A stretch of DNA of 64,000 nucleotides, from positions 85,537-149,536 of the forward strand of contig JADFAD010000007.1 in the NCBI GenBank assembly GCA_015665455.1, written 5' to 3'. This document shows positions 28,552 to 38,061 of the stretch, in pieces. Both the position numbers and the translations under genes were made by a program. This DNA comes from Oceanospirillaceae bacterium (lineage in GTDB: Bacteria; Pseudomonadota; Gammaproteobacteria; Pseudomonadales; Litoribrevibacteraceae). Each line of letters opens with the position of its first letter. The stretch's first letter is position 1. Below the pieces are notes generated by a model. The model was given only the letters and a program-made list of their open reading frames with translations. It was not told the origin of the DNA and searched no databases.

Positions 28552-28717
28552 ATAAACGATGATAAGGTTAAGTGAATGGCCAGCATGGAGAATGTTTGGT
28601 GTGAGATTCTATACTGATTTACTTCAGGCTCCAATTCGCAGAGTAGATTATTTTGGATTTATTCTCTTTTGAATCTTGAATATTTAAGCGTACCTAAACA
28701 ATAAAGGGGTTATCTGG

Positions 28718-29752
28718 ATGCTAACACAAGACGCTTTGAACTGGTTGGAGCAAAGCCTTGCTTATTTGTCTGTAAAAGGTGAACCAAGTGTTGAATCGGT
28801 TGAGGGCGATGCCAGCAGTCGCGCATATTTTCGTGTGCATCTGGGCAGTAGAAGTTTTATCTTTTGTGTGAGTTCAGGCATTGAAAGTAATGAGCGATTT
28901 CGGCAGGTGTCTGCAGCGCTTGAACAGGTTGGTGTTATGGCGCCTTTGGTTTTCGCGTTTGAAGACGAAAAAGGTTATATGCTGATGTCGGATATGGGGA
29001 ACACACTTCTTAGCGACGTGTATAAAATGAACACCCATCGACAACCCGTCGCTATTATTCATCGAGCGTTGACGGACTTACTTAGGTTGGCTCAGATCCC
29101 TGATCCTCTCTTGCCGCTTACTGGATCTTATAACAACCAGCTGCTCTCACGGGATTTTGGATTGTTTGAAGAGTGGTTATTGAAGACATTCCTTGAGCTT
29201 GATCTGTCGGATGTACAAAGTAAATTACTGATCGAGCTTTCAACGTTTCTTTCTAAGGGGTTTGAAGAGCAGCCTCAAGTGTGGGTTCATCGAGACTTTC
29301 ATTGCAGAAACTTAATGCTAACGGATGACGATGTGGCCATGATTGATTTTCAAGATATGGTGAAAGGCCCTGTTTGTTATGACTTAGCTTCAATCGTATT
29401 CGATGCGTATTGGCAGTTAACTCATGATCAACAGATGTCTTTGATTAAGGACTATTATCAGCAGCTACAACAAGCTGAGATATTATCGGTTGATATCGAT
29501 ATTGACGCATTTCAACGTTGGGTTTCTATAACAGCGATGCAGCGCTTATTAAAAATTTTAGGGATATTCTGTCGTTTAACCATAAGAGATGGGAAGGCAC
29601 AGTATTTATCAGATCTTCCTTTGGTTATGAAGCACGTTGATGATCTAGTTAACCATGATTCAGCGCTTTGGCCTGAAGGTTTCTCTGTCTTTTGGTCGCA
29701 CACGATTAAACCGGCATTGGAGAAAAAGCTGTTAGATGAACGATGTAAGTAA
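28718..29752 (+). CDS. amgK: N-acetylmuramate/N-acetylglucosamine 1-kinase AmgK
   Basis: 344-residue kinase of the aminoglycoside phosphotransferase fold. It phosphorylates the anomeric position of MurNAc in the recycling route described in Pseudomonas, which bypasses de novo UDP-MurNAc synthesis and contributes to fosfomycin tolerance. EGDASSRAYFRV is the nucleotide-binding loop; VWVHRDFHCRNLML and IDFQDMVKGPVCYDLASI are the catalytic and metal-binding segments. murU follows with a 17-base overlap, and the pair is divergent from lptD, as in Pseudomonas. Confidence 0.92.
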   Translation: MLTQDALNWLEQSLAYLSVKGEPSVESVEGDASSRAYFRVHLGSRSFIFCVSSGIESNERFRQVSAALEQVGVMAPLVFAFEDEKGYMLMSDMGNTLLSDVYKMNTHRQPVAIIHRALTDLLRLAQIPDPLLPLTGSYNNQLLSRDFGLFEEWLLKTFLELDLSDVQSKLLIELSTFLSKGFEEQPQVWVHRDFHCRNLMLTDDDVAMIDFQDMVKGPVCYDLASIVFDAYWQLTHDQQMSLIKDYYQQLQQAEILSVDIDIDAFQRWVSITAMQRLLKILGIFCRLTIRDGKAQYLSDLPLVMKHVDDLVNHDSALWPEGFSVFWSHTIKPALEKKLLDERCK

Positions 29753-30464
29753 AAAAGCGAGAGAATTCAGTGTAACCGCAATGATTTTGGCTGCGGGCAA
29801 AGGAACTCGAATGAGACCTTTAACTGATCGTTGTCCAAAACCATTGTTGCCCGTCGCAGGAACGCCACTCATTGAACGTCACCTTCAAAAGCTGAAAGTC
29901 GCGGGTGTGAAACATGTGGTTATAAATTGCTCCTACTTAGCTGATGAAATCTTTAAGTATTTCGATCAAAGAGACGACGATGGCCTGGCTATTGAGCTTA
30001 TAAGTGAAGGTGAAGAGCCCTTTGAAACCGCAGGAGGAATTGCTAATGCACTCGACGCGTTAGGGGATATGCCCTTTCTCGTTATTAATGGTGATGTTTG
30101 GTGTGAGATAGATTACAACGACTTGGTGAATAGAGCTCGTTCATTGACAGAATCAAACAGTGACGGAGAGCTTATATTAGTGGAAAACCCTTCTCATAAT
30201 TTAAAGGGGGACTTTTCTGTATGCTCTGACTCTGGGAATGTATTGAATCGGAGTATACCGGGGCCTACGTTTACGTTCAGCGGGTTGAGTATTTTTAAAC
30301 CTGAGTTATTTCATTCATTAACAAATGCATCAGGCGCTTTGGGACCTTTCTTACGCCAATGGTCTGATGAATATCGGTTATCTGCCTCTCTGTTTTCGGG
30401 CTACTGGCTCGATGTGGGGACACCGGAAAGGCTGGCTGAACTGGAACTGCGAATACGTGGCTAG
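29736..30464 (+). CDS. murU: N-acetylmuramate 1-phosphate uridylyltransferase MurU
   Basis: 242-residue sugar-nucleotide transferase that makes UDP-MurNAc from MurNAc 1-phosphate. The nucleotidyltransferase signature AAGKGTRMRPLTDRCPKPLL is near the N terminus, INGDVWCE supplies the metal-binding aspartate, and GYWLDVGTPERLAELE closes the domain. The ATG at 29736 overlaps amgK by 17 bases. The family's usual start aligns better with the ATG at 29781, so the first 15 residues are uncertain. Confidence 0.92.
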   Translation: MNDVSKKAREFSVTAMILAAGKGTRMRPLTDRCPKPLLPVAGTPLIERHLQKLKVAGVKHVVINCSYLADEIFKYFDQRDDDGLAIELISEGEEPFETAGGIANALDALGDMPFLVINGDVWCEIDYNDLVNRARSLTESNSDGELILVENPSHNLKGDFSVCSDSGNVLNRSIPGPTFTFSGLSIFKPELFHSLTNASGALGPFLRQWSDEYRLSASLFSGYWLDVGTPERLAELELRIRG

Positions 30465-30526
30465 TGGGCTTTTATATCTTTGATTTCTGATGCTCTTTGG
30501 TGAATGGTCCGTAATAGGAAAAATGC

Positions 30527-31336
30527 ATGGTAAAGTGGCTAGGGTTATTGATAGGAGGTTTATTAGGGAGTGTCGTAGGTGGCTCTTTAGAGGGTTTCGT
30601 AGATATTATTGCGTTTGTCTTACTTTCTCTTGCTGGTTACCTGTTGGGTACTTGGTTGGAGTTTCAATCGCATCCTTTAACTCGTCATAGGCATCGCTTT
30701 AACCAAGACAGTGAAGCATTTCGCCATTTGTTGCATCAATCTACATTCCTCATGATGGGGTACCTAGCTAAAGCAGACGGAACCGTCAGTAAGAAAGAGA
30801 TCGAGGCAGCAGAAGCTATTTTCGACTCGTTTAAGCTGAACGAAGTGGCTCGTAAGGAAGCGATTCGTTTATTCTCAGAAGGTAAAAATACCGACTTTGA
30901 CTTAAATACGATTCTTGAACCTTTGTCTTCTGTTGCTAGAAATTATAACGGCCTTATTCGAGTGTTTTTGGAAATACAGGCTCGGATGGTGATTGCTGAG
31001 GGGGGGTTAAACGAGGCGACCCGAAAGCCGTTTTTTATGATTGCAAGGCGCTTAGGGTTTTCGGATCAAGCAGCGGGCAATATTATACGCCAAGTTAGAG
31101 CGAGATCAGTCACCCCAGCATCCATTAAAATGGACGACGCGTATTCATTATTGGATGTCTCTGAACGTTGCAGTGATAAGGAACTGAAATTGGCTTATCG
31201 GCGAGCCATGTCAGAGCACCATCCAGACAAATTACATAAAGACGGCGCGACGGATAACATGATTCAAGCGGCCACTGAACAGACCCAAGCTATACAGCAT
31301 GCCTATCGGTCGATTAAGAAAAAACGCCAAGGTTAG
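30527..31336 (+). CDS. djlA: Membrane-anchored co-chaperone DjlA
   Basis: 269-residue DnaJ-like protein that stimulates DnaK at the inner membrane. One N-terminal membrane segment contains glycines (GLLIGGLLGSVVGG, then VLLSLAGYLLG). A TerB-like helical domain follows at about 65-180, and the J domain is at the very C terminus (YSLLDVSERCSDKEL, HHPDK with the HPD motif). AGGAA six bases before the ATG at 30527 sets the start. It follows murU by 62 bases. Confidence 0.93.
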   Translation: MVKWLGLLIGGLLGSVVGGSLEGFVDIIAFVLLSLAGYLLGTWLEFQSHPLTRHRHRFNQDSEAFRHLLHQSTFLMMGYLAKADGTVSKKEIEAAEAIFDSFKLNEVARKEAIRLFSEGKNTDFDLNTILEPLSSVARNYNGLIRVFLEIQARMVIAEGGLNEATRKPFFMIARRLGFSDQAAGNIIRQVRARSVTPASIKMDDAYSLLDVSERCSDKELKLAYRRAMSEHHPDKLHKDGATDNMIQAATEQTQAIQHAYRSIKKKRQG

Positions 31337-31347
31337 TTGGTGTTTAC

Positions 31348-32496
31348 TTACTGCGTTGGCTGTTCTTCACCAGGTGCGTTCTGTGCGAGCCATCCTCGAA
31401 TGCGTTTAACTATCCTGTTGTGATTTACTTCCGAGTTTGACGTTGCCCGTGTGAAAAGCTGTTGGTAAGCCTTGAGCTGCTTCCTGTTAGCTGTGTTTCT
31501 TCGCTCTTTTGCTTGTTTTTTAGTGAATGAGTTTTGGGTACTTACAATGTCTAAAATAGGAACGTCTATGAATTTCTCCAACCGAGTGTTTATGTAGTTT
31601 TTATCTTGTTCAACGGGAGGGAGTTTTGGGTCTATCACAACAAGGGTGAACATTTCAGGGTTGGAGGAGGACTCTAGGTAACTGATTGCCCAGCTTGCTC
31701 CCACTCCGTGACCTACTAAGATAATATTAAGTTGGCCTCGAGAAATTAGTTCTTGAACGGATGCTTCAATGCGAGTCATGGTTCTTTCTTGAGCTGAAAC
31801 GGTATTGGAAGGCTCATTTTTCGCCTGAGCTGTTTCTGGTTCTTCTTGCGTATCTGAGGCTGACGTTTCTTCGTTGGATTCCGTTTCTAAGCTTTCTTCG
31901 TCAGATGATTCGCTTTCAGTGTCTGGATCAGTTTCTTCTTCGGTCGAGTTTTCATCTTCTGCTGGTGAATTGAGTGTGAAGTCTGCCGGGTAAGGTGGCC
32001 ATTTTCTCGAAGGTAAGGGCGTTGTTTCTGGTTCCGGGAGTGAAATGGCGAGGGTATTCCAACCGTAGTCAGGGAGCCTCTTACGCAAAGGCGCTGTGAA
32101 ATACTGGTTGTTGGGCCCCAGTCCTGAATCATGAATGATTAGGACACCGCCTAGAGGTTGAGCCGTATTTTGTTCGGAGAATAAACCAATAAACTCTTCG
32201 TCACCTGCGTTTAAAGTAATGACATCTCTTTCATCGACTTCTTTGAGTAATAACGAGGATTTATTTTTCTCTGTTTGAGCTTTGGGGCGATCAAGTTCTT
32301 TCCAATCTTTAATGGTTAGAGTGATTTTTGAATCGGTTGCCTCTGATTCTTCGTCCTCAGACGTTTGTTCTTCTGTTTCGGATTCTTCGGGTGTTTGTTC
32401 GGTCTCTTCCTCGGCCAATAAATGTGCAGGGAACAGCATCGATGTGCTTAGCATCGCACAAAGACATAAGTTATGAAGGAATATGCGTAATTTCAT
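31348..32496 (-). CDS. DUF3530 family alpha/beta-hydrolase-like exported protein
   Basis: 382-residue exported protein with a signal peptide ending near AHLLAEE. Two long stretches are almost pure Glu/Ser/Thr/Asp/Pro: residues about 29-56 and about 180-225. Between and after them lies an alpha/beta-hydrolase-like fold: GGVLIIHDSGLGPN, WNTLAISLPEPE, and IILVGHGVGASWAISYL at the nucleophile elbow. The elbow reads GHGVG, with glycine where a catalytic serine would be, so ordinary esterase activity is unlikely. Function unknown. It is convergent with djlA. Confidence 0.75.
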   Translation of the reverse strand: MKLRIFLHNLCLCAMLSTSMLFPAHLLAEEETEQTPEESETEEQTSEDEESEATDSKITLTIKDWKELDRPKAQTEKNKSSLLLKEVDERDVITLNAGDEEFIGLFSEQNTAQPLGGVLIIHDSGLGPNNQYFTAPLRKRLPDYGWNTLAISLPEPETTPLPSRKWPPYPADFTLNSPAEDENSTEEETDPDTESESSDEESLETESNEETSASDTQEEPETAQAKNEPSNTVSAQERTMTRIEASVQELISRGQLNIILVGHGVGASWAISYLESSSNPEMFTLVVIDPKLPPVEQDKNYINTRLEKFIDVPILDIVSTQNSFTKKQAKERRNTANRKQLKAYQQLFTRATSNSEVNHNRIVKRIRGWLAQNAPGEEQPTQ

Positions 32497-32580
32497 AGTT
32501 TGTTTTTTTGACGAATTATTTGAATATTAAGGTTTATACAAGAATTAGACCGCTTTAATACAATAATGATTCTTTTAAAG

Positions 32581-32609
32581 CTGAAAGCAATGGGGTAGTA
32601 AGGTAAAAT
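32581..32609 (+). promoter_or_regulatory. Sigma70-like promoter of rpe
   Basis: CTGAAA, 17 bases, then TAAAAT followed by GCGCGG. Four and five of six positions match consensus. The site is 33 bases before the rpe ATG. Confidence 0.5.
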
Positions 32610-32641
32610 GCGCGGATTAAATTCTCTAATGAGGTTATATC

Positions 32642-33325
32642 ATGAAGTCTTTTAAGATTGCTCCGTCTATTCTTTCAGCGGATTTTGCTCGCTTAGGTGC
32701 TGATGTAGATGCAGTTCTTGAAGCCGGTGCTGATATCGTTCATTTTGACGTAATGGATAATCATTATGTTCCTAATCTAACCATTGGGCCTATGGTCTGT
32801 AAAGCGCTCCGTGATTATGGTGTGACGGCACCCATTGATGTACACCTGATGGTTAAGCCTGTGGATCGTATTATTGGTGACTTTATTGAAGCGGGAGCCT
32901 CATATATTACGTTCCATCCCGAAGGTTCTGAGCACGTAGATCGTTCATTGCAGATTATTAAAGACGCAGGTTGTAAAGCGGGCCTAGTGTTTAACCCTGC
33001 CACGCCACTTCACCATATGGACTATGTAATGGATAAACTGGACATGGTGTTGTTAATGTCTGTGAATCCTGGTTTTGGTGGCCAAAAATTCATCCCCGGG
33101 ACTTTAGATAAATTACGAGAAGCTCGACAGAAGATCGACGCTTCAGGTTTGGATATTCGTTTAGAGATTGATGGTGGTGTGAATACCAAAAATATCCGTG
33201 AGATTGCCGCTGCAGGTGCAGATACTTTTGTTGCCGGGTCGGCAATCTTTGGCGCAGATAATTACAAGTCTGTAATTGATACTATGAGAAACGAGTTAGC
33301 AAAAGCCAATGCAACAATTGCCTAA
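32642..33325 (+). CDS. rpe: Ribulose-phosphate 3-epimerase
   Basis: Interconverts ribulose 5-phosphate and xylulose 5-phosphate in the pentose phosphate pathway. 227 residues, a TIM barrel with metal ligands in [28 protein letters not shown] and EIDGGVN, and the [14 protein letters not shown] phosphate-binding loop. gph begins inside its last codons with a 17-base overlap, so the two are translationally linked. Confidence 0.97.
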   Translation: MKSFKIAPSILSADFARLGADVDAVLEAGADIVHFDVMDNHYVPNLTIGPMVCKALRDYGVTAPIDVHLMVKPVDRIIGDFIEAGASYITFHPEGSEHVDRSLQIIKDAGCKAGLVFNPATPLHHMDYVMDKLDMVLLMSVNPGFGGQKFIPGTLDKLREARQKIDASGLDIRLEIDGGVNTKNIREIAAAGADTFVAGSAIFGADNYKSVIDTMRNELAKANATIA

Positions 33326-34025
33326 AGCTGTCTTATTTGATCTTGATGGTACTTTGATTGATAGCGCATCAGACCTTACGGTAGCCGTTGATCGAATGCT
33401 GTCGGAGCTTTCATTACCGAAAGCAGGCTTTGAACGCGTATCAAGCTGGATTGGTAATGGTGCGCAGAAGTTAATTGAGCGCGCGTTGACGTTTGCTGTT
33501 TCAGAGTCTTCTGCTTCTGGTTCTTCCAAGGACTTATATTTGGAAGCCAGATCTATTTTTGATCGAGTTTACAGTGAGTGTTGCGCCCGTGCGACAGGGC
33601 TATACCCAGGTGCTGAAGAGTTGCTTTTATGGTGTCGGGAAGTGGATTTACCATTAGCGCTGATAACCAATAAACCAGAGCAGTTTACTCATCAAATCTT
33701 ATCGTCTCTTTCCTTGGCTCAGTATTTTCAGGTGGTTGTGGGCGGCGATACGTTGGAGGAGCGAAAGCCTTCATCGTTACCTCTTACATTCAGTGCAAAT
33801 CAGCTGGGTGTGGATTTAGATGATTGTTGGATGGTCGGTGATTCTCGATCTGATGTGGTTGCCGGACGAAGTGCCGGCTGTTCCGTTATAGGCATGACTT
33901 ATGGCTATAATCATGGACGATCTGTTGCTGAAGAGAATCCTGATTTTGTGTGTGATTCTCTGAATATTCTTCTCGACAGACTTAAACGCCTGCATTCTGA
34001 GCAACGTCAGGAAATAAGCGCTTGA
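33309..34025 (+). CDS. gph: Phosphoglycolate phosphatase
   Basis: HAD-superfamily phosphatase of 238 residues. It removes 2-phosphoglycolate formed during DNA repair or carbon metabolism. HAD motifs are [21 protein letters not shown], the lysine in [10 protein letters not shown], and [17 protein letters not shown]. The rpe-gph pairing supports Gph over the paralogous MurNAc-6-phosphate phosphatase MupP, which shares the fold. trpE normally follows in Pseudomonas but is absent here. Confidence 0.9.
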   Translation: MQQLPKAVLFDLDGTLIDSASDLTVAVDRMLSELSLPKAGFERVSSWIGNGAQKLIERALTFAVSESSASGSSKDLYLEARSIFDRVYSECCARATGLYPGAEELLLWCREVDLPLALITNKPEQFTHQILSSLSLAQYFQVVVGGDTLEERKPSSLPLTFSANQLGVDLDDCWMVGDSRSDVVAGRSAGCSVIGMTYGYNHGRSVAEENPDFVCDSLNILLDRLKRLHSEQRQEISA

Positions 34026-34053
34026 TAAGTGTCATAAACGCTAGGAATTTATC

Positions 34054-34632
34054 GTGTTAGTAATGATCGATAATTATGATTCATTCACGTATAACGTTGT
34101 TCAGTATCTAGGCGAACTCGGAGCTGATGTTAGGGTGTTTCGAAATGATGAAATTACTGTTTCTGATATAAAAGCAATGAAGCCTGATCAATTGGTGATT
34201 TCACCAGGGCCATGTACTCCGAATGAAGCGGGCATTTCTGTTGAGGCTATCCAGTCTTTTGCTGGTAAATTACCTATATTAGGTATTTGCTTAGGGCATC
34301 AAAGTATCGCTCAAGCGTTTGGAGGGAATATCGTCCGAGCGGGGCAGGTAATGCATGGTAAAACATCTTTTGTGCATCATCTGGATTCAGGTGTGTTCTC
34401 CGAATTGAAACAACCTTTCGAGGCAACTCGGTACCATTCGTTAGTAATTGATCAAAAGACGATCCCTGAATGCTTGGAAATAACCGCTTGGACTGAGAAG
34501 CCGGACGGACGAATGGATGAAATAATGGGTGTTCGCCATAAAACACTTGCGATCGAAGGCGTTCAGTTTCATCCTGAATCTATCTTGACTGAGCATGGTC
34601 ATGACATTCTTAAGAATTTTTTAACCCAATAA
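34054..34632 (+). CDS. trpG: Anthranilate synthase component II (glutamine amidotransferase)
   Basis: 192-residue class I glutamine amidotransferase that supplies ammonia to TrpE. The catalytic cysteine is C79 in LGICLGHQ, with the His-Glu pair in VQFHPES near residue 171. [11 protein letters not shown] opens the protein. The start is GTG 34054, seven bases after AGGA; an in-frame ATG lies three codons later. In many bacteria the same subunit also serves aminodeoxychorismate synthase (pabA). It leads trpGDC. Confidence 0.94.
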   Translation: MLVMIDNYDSFTYNVVQYLGELGADVRVFRNDEITVSDIKAMKPDQLVISPGPCTPNEAGISVEAIQSFAGKLPILGICLGHQSIAQAFGGNIVRAGQVMHGKTSFVHHLDSGVFSELKQPFEATRYHSLVIDQKTIPECLEITAWTEKPDGRMDEIMGVRHKTLAIEGVQFHPESILTEHGHDILKNFLTQ

Positions 34633-34672
34633 TAGAAAACTCGATAATATTAGGAAATATAGAGGGATCGAA

Positions 34673-35704
34673 ATGAACATACAACAGGCGCTATCTAAGG
34701 TAGTAGATAAAGAAAACTTATCCACAGAAGAAATGAAGTCTGTAATGACTCAGGTGATGACTGGCGAAGCGACTGAAGCTCAAATTGGCGCATTGTTGAT
34801 GGGACTTCGTATGAAAGGCGAGACCATTGATGAGATTACAGGGGCTGCAATGGTCATGCGCGAGTTGGCGTCGGGTGTTCAGGTCTCCGGTGATCATATG
34901 GTCGATACTTGCGGTACAGGTGGTGACGGTTCAAACCTATTTAACGTGTCGACTGCTTCGTCTTTTGTTGTTGCCGCTGCTGGTGGTCAAGTTGCCAAGC
35001 ATGGTAATCGCAGCGTTTCAAGCAGCACAGGCAGTGCGGATGTTTTAGAAGCAGCCGGTGTTAATCTACAAATTACACCAGAGCAGGTAGGGCGTGCGGT
35101 TGAAGAAATTGGCGTCGGTTTTATGTTTGCGCCTGCTCATCATGGTGCCATGAAACATGCCATTGGCCCTCGTAAACAAATGGCCATGCGAACTATCTTT
35201 AATATGTTGGGTCCACTGACCAATCCTGCAGGTGTTAAAAACCAGGTTATTGGTGTCTTTAATAAAGCACTGTGTCGTCCATTGGCTGAAGTATTAAACA
35301 AGCTTGGAAGTGAGCATGTGCTTATTGTTCATTCTGACGACGGCTTGGATGAGATATCAATTGCAACGAATACGTCTGTTGCTGAACTTTATAATGGTGA
35401 GATTAAAGAGTACACAATCAGTCCTGAAGAGTTAGGAATCGACCGACAATCGCTTGAAGGATTATCAGTTGAGTCTGCAGATCAAAGTTTGACTCTCATT
35501 ATGGATGCCTTAGGGAAACGCGAAACAGAAGCTGGCAATAAAGCGGCTGATATCATTGCTTTGAATGCAGGTGCTGCAATTTATGCTGCCAACATTGCAA
35601 TTACTTTAAAGCAGGGTGTTGAGATGGCTCAAGATGCTATTTATAGCGGTCTTGCGAAAGAAAAAATAAATGAATTGGTAAGTTTCACCGAAGCATTGGT
35701 GTAG
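34673..35704 (+). CDS. trpD: Anthranilate phosphoribosyltransferase
   Basis: Adds the phosphoribosyl group of PRPP to anthranilate, the second step of the tryptophan branch. 343 residues. [17 protein letters not shown] is the PRPP-binding loop, [19 protein letters not shown] binds anthranilate, and [11 protein letters not shown] follows. The gene sits 40 bases after trpG and 49 before trpC with good spacing for one transcript. Confidence 0.97.
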   Translation: MNIQQALSKVVDKENLSTEEMKSVMTQVMTGEATEAQIGALLMGLRMKGETIDEITGAAMVMRELASGVQVSGDHMVDTCGTGGDGSNLFNVSTASSFVVAAAGGQVAKHGNRSVSSSTGSADVLEAAGVNLQITPEQVGRAVEEIGVGFMFAPAHHGAMKHAIGPRKQMAMRTIFNMLGPLTNPAGVKNQVIGVFNKALCRPLAEVLNKLGSEHVLIVHSDDGLDEISIATNTSVAELYNGEIKEYTISPEELGIDRQSLEGLSVESADQSLTLIMDALGKRETEAGNKAADIIALNAGAAIYAANIAITLKQGVEMAQDAIYSGLAKEKINELVSFTEALV

Positions 35705-35753
35705 TAAGTTAACTTATCCATTTTGAATGTATTGAAGTAGAGATTGAGTTGAA

Positions 35754-36548
35754 ATGAGTACACCTACTATTCTGACCAAGATTGTTGGTCGAAAACATGA
35801 GGAAATTGCAGCACGCTCCGCGAAGGTTTCGTTGGCCGAGTTGAAGAATAAAGCAAAAGACGTTGGTTCAGCCAGGGGTTTTGTTGCTGCAATAGAGAAA
35901 AAGATTGCTGCTGGGCAATCTGCTGTGATTGCTGAAATTAAAAAAGCGTCGCCAAGTAAAGGTGTACTTAGAGAGAACTTCAATCCTGCTGAGATTGCTC
36001 AAAGTTACGAACGCGCTGGTGCGGCTTGTATGTCGGTTCTTACGGATGCTGACTTTTTTCAAGGCCATGAAGATTATCTTCAGCAAGCAAGATCAGCGTG
36101 TAAGTTGCCAGCGATACGTAAAGATTTCTTGGTGGATGAATATCAAATCTACGAAGCAAAAGCCATTGGGGCCGATTGCATTCTATTAATTGTTGCTTGT
36201 TTGTCGCGGCAGCAGTTGGCTGACTTAACCGGGTTAAGTCAAGAGTTAGGCATGGATGTATTGATTGAAGTTCATGATGGCGCTGAGCTTGATGTTGCGC
36301 TCACGGTGGATAACCCTCTTGTCGGTATTAATAATCGTAATTTACATACCTTTGAAGTGGCGCTTGAAAATACATATCAATTACTAGATCGAATTCCGGA
36401 TGAACGGATTGTTGTGACGGAAAGCGGTATTCACGTTGTTCAGGATGTAGCGGATATGCGCGAACATGATGTAAATGCGTTTCTTGTGGGAGAGGCATTT
36501 ATGCGTGCAGAAAATCCGGGCGATGAGTTGTCTAAGCTTTTTAGTTAG
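35754..36548 (+). CDS. trpC: Indole-3-glycerol-phosphate synthase
   Basis: Closes the indole ring from carboxyphenylamino-deoxyribulose 5-phosphate. 264 residues, monofunctional (no fused TrpF). [11 protein letters not shown] carries the catalytic lysine, [20 protein letters not shown] and [10 protein letters not shown] are the conserved middle blocks, and VTESGI and [10 protein letters not shown] complete the barrel. The trpGDC-crp order matches pseudomonads. Confidence 0.97.
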   Translation: MSTPTILTKIVGRKHEEIAARSAKVSLAELKNKAKDVGSARGFVAAIEKKIAAGQSAVIAEIKKASPSKGVLRENFNPAEIAQSYERAGAACMSVLTDADFFQGHEDYLQQARSACKLPAIRKDFLVDEYQIYEAKAIGADCILLIVACLSRQQLADLTGLSQELGMDVLIEVHDGAELDVALTVDNPLVGINNRNLHTFEVALENTYQLLDRIPDERIVVTESGIHVVQDVADMREHDVNAFLVGEAFMRAENPGDELSKLFS

Positions 36549-36637
36549 ATATTTAGAATAATGAGTAGTCTGGTAAGCTGATGCACGAGTAGATTGAAAA
36601 TCTTATTTGTTGATAATTACCATTTTCTACAAAATAT

Positions 36638-36676
36638 AAAAAAGGCTCTCATTGGTTGTCAATGAGAGCCTTTTTT
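36638..36676. terminator. Bidirectional terminator between trpC and crp
   Basis: A 17-bp stem (AAAAAAGGCTCTCATTG and its complement) with a 5-base loop, flanked by an A-run and a T-run. It lies between convergent genes, 89 bases after trpC and 17 bases from the crp stop, so it can end both transcripts. Confidence 0.92.
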
Positions 36677-36693
36677 ATGGGTGGGGGAAAGAA

Positions 36694-37332
36694 CTAACGC
36701 GTTCCGTACACCACCATTGTTTTTCCTTTGACCGATACAAGGCCTTGTTCTTCAAGTGTTTTAAGTACTCTACCGACCATTTCTCGTGAACAGCCAACAA
36801 TACGGCCTATTTCTTGACGTGTTATTTTTATTTGCATTCCGTCGGGATGTGTCATTGCATCGGGTTCTTTCGTCAGCTCTAAAAGTGTGCGGGCAACGCG
36901 GCCAGTAACGTCTAGGAAGGCTAAGTCGCCTACTTTTCGCGTGGTTGCTCTTAGTCTGCTGGCCATTTGAGTACCGAGCATATAAAGAATCTCTGGCGAA
37001 CTTTGAGTGAATTCTCGAAATTTACTGTAGCCAATTTCAGCCACTTCACATTCATTCTTTGCTTTAATCCACGCGCTTCGTGTTTCTTCTTGATCGAAAA
37101 GCCCCATTTCTCCGAAAAAATCACCGGCATTTAAATAAGCCATGATCATTTCTCGACCATCATCATCTTCAATGATTACTGCGACAGAACCTTTGACGAT
37201 ATAATAGAGAGAGTCACATTCATCACCTGCATAGATGATGGTACTTTTACTTGGGTATTTTCTACGGTGGCATTGAGCAATAAATGCGTCAAGGTGCTTA
37301 TTAGTTTCCACTGGCTTGATAATGCTTGTCAT
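36694..37332 (-). CDS. crp: cAMP-responsive transcription regulator Crp/Vfr
   Basis: About 212 residues. The cAMP-binding beta roll includes [22 protein letters not shown], the dimer helix follows, and the helix-turn-helix reads [28 protein letters not shown], whose recognition helix is of the CRP type. In Pseudomonas the ortholog next to trpC is Vfr, which controls type IV pili, flagella and virulence genes. The frame begins at TTG 37338, but ATG 37332 is the likely start. Confidence 0.94.
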   Translation of the reverse strand: MTSIIKPVETNKHLDAFIAQCHRRKYPSKSTIIYAGDECDSLYYIVKGSVAVIIEDDDGREMIMAYLNAGDFFGEMGLFDQEETRSAWIKAKNECEVAEIGYSKFREFTQSSPEILYMLGTQMASRLRATTRKVGDLAFLDVTGRVARTLLELTKEPDAMTHPDGMQIKITRQEIGRIVGCSREMVGRVLKTLEEQGLVSVKGKTMVVYGTR

Positions 37333-37640
37333 AGGCAAAACCCGAATAATCCCTTTAAAAGTTATAAATTGCTATTCAATTAACATATGTAATTTGGGTA
37401 CTTGGATAGATATAGGTCATAATTATGTGTGAGTTATTATTACACATACTTATCTAGGATAGACCGATCTAAACCATTTTTCCTCTAATTTCCATTTGTT
37501 AGGCTGGTTATTGCCAGCTTCTTATGCAATAAGATTGCTACTCCAATGATATTAAAGAAATTTGTAAAATATTTTGAATAGTTTTGCAAAGAATGTGATC
37601 CAGTTACAATGTTCGACAAGTTAATAAAAAAGGTGTTGAA
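37333..37640. promoter_or_regulatory. Divergent regulatory region crp / OsmC-like gene, with an inverted repeat
   Basis: About 308 bases without a gene, between divergent start codons. It is AT-rich. An inverted repeat TATGTGT - 11 bases - ACACATA lies at 37424-37448. Its half-sites resemble CRP half-sites (TGTGA), but the spacing is not the canonical TGTGA-N6-TCACA. A smaller GCTGG/CCAGC hairpin is at 37503-37518. I could not fix a promoter with confidence. Confidence 0.4.
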
Positions 37641-38060
37641 ATGAAAGCGCGTATTAAGTGGGTAGAAAATGTAAGTTTCCTTGGTGAATCTGGATCTGGC
37701 CATACGGTTGTGATGGATGGACCGGAAGATCATGGTGGTAGAAACATTGGGATAAGGCCCATGGAGACATTGCTGATTGGTATGGGTGGTTGTGCTTCAT
37801 TCGATGTGATCAGTATTTTGAAAAAGTCTCGCCAGGACATTACTGACTGTGTGGCTGATATCGAAGCTGAACGTTCTGATGAAGTTCCTGCGGTATTCAC
37901 TAAAATTCATCTGCACTTTAAAGTTTCGGGTAATAAGTTAAAAGAAACCCAAGTGAAAAGAGCTGTCGAACTATCTGCTGAAAAATATTGCTCTGCTTCA
38001 ATTATGTTAACTAAAGCGGGTGTCGACATTACACACAGCTATGAAATGATCGAGGCATGA
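37641..38060 (+). CDS. OsmC family peroxiredoxin-like protein
   Basis: 139-residue OsmC/YhfA-type protein. Members with two conserved cysteines reduce organic peroxides; here these are C51 in IGMGGCASFDVISIL and C117 in EKYCSASIML. Length fits the short YhfA branch. Being divergent from crp/vfr is also the arrangement of a related gene in several gammaproteobacteria. An AAAAAAGG site precedes the ATG. A VOC protein gene starts one base after its stop. Confidence 0.85.
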   Translation: MKARIKWVENVSFLGESGSGHTVVMDGPEDHGGRNIGIRPMETLLIGMGGCASFDVISILKKSRQDITDCVADIEAERSDEVPAVFTKIHLHFKVSGNKLKETQVKRAVELSAEKYCSASIMLTKAGVDITHSYEMIEA

Positions 38061-38061
38061 T

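Noticed and set aside
33309..34025. MurNAc-6-phosphate phosphatase MupP
   Set aside because: The overlap with rpe and the family motifs favour phosphoglycolate phosphatase.
37424..37448. Canonical CRP site in the crp leader
   Set aside because: The arms are TGTGT/ACACA with 11 bases between, not TGTGA-N6-TCACA, so it is listed only as an inverted repeat.
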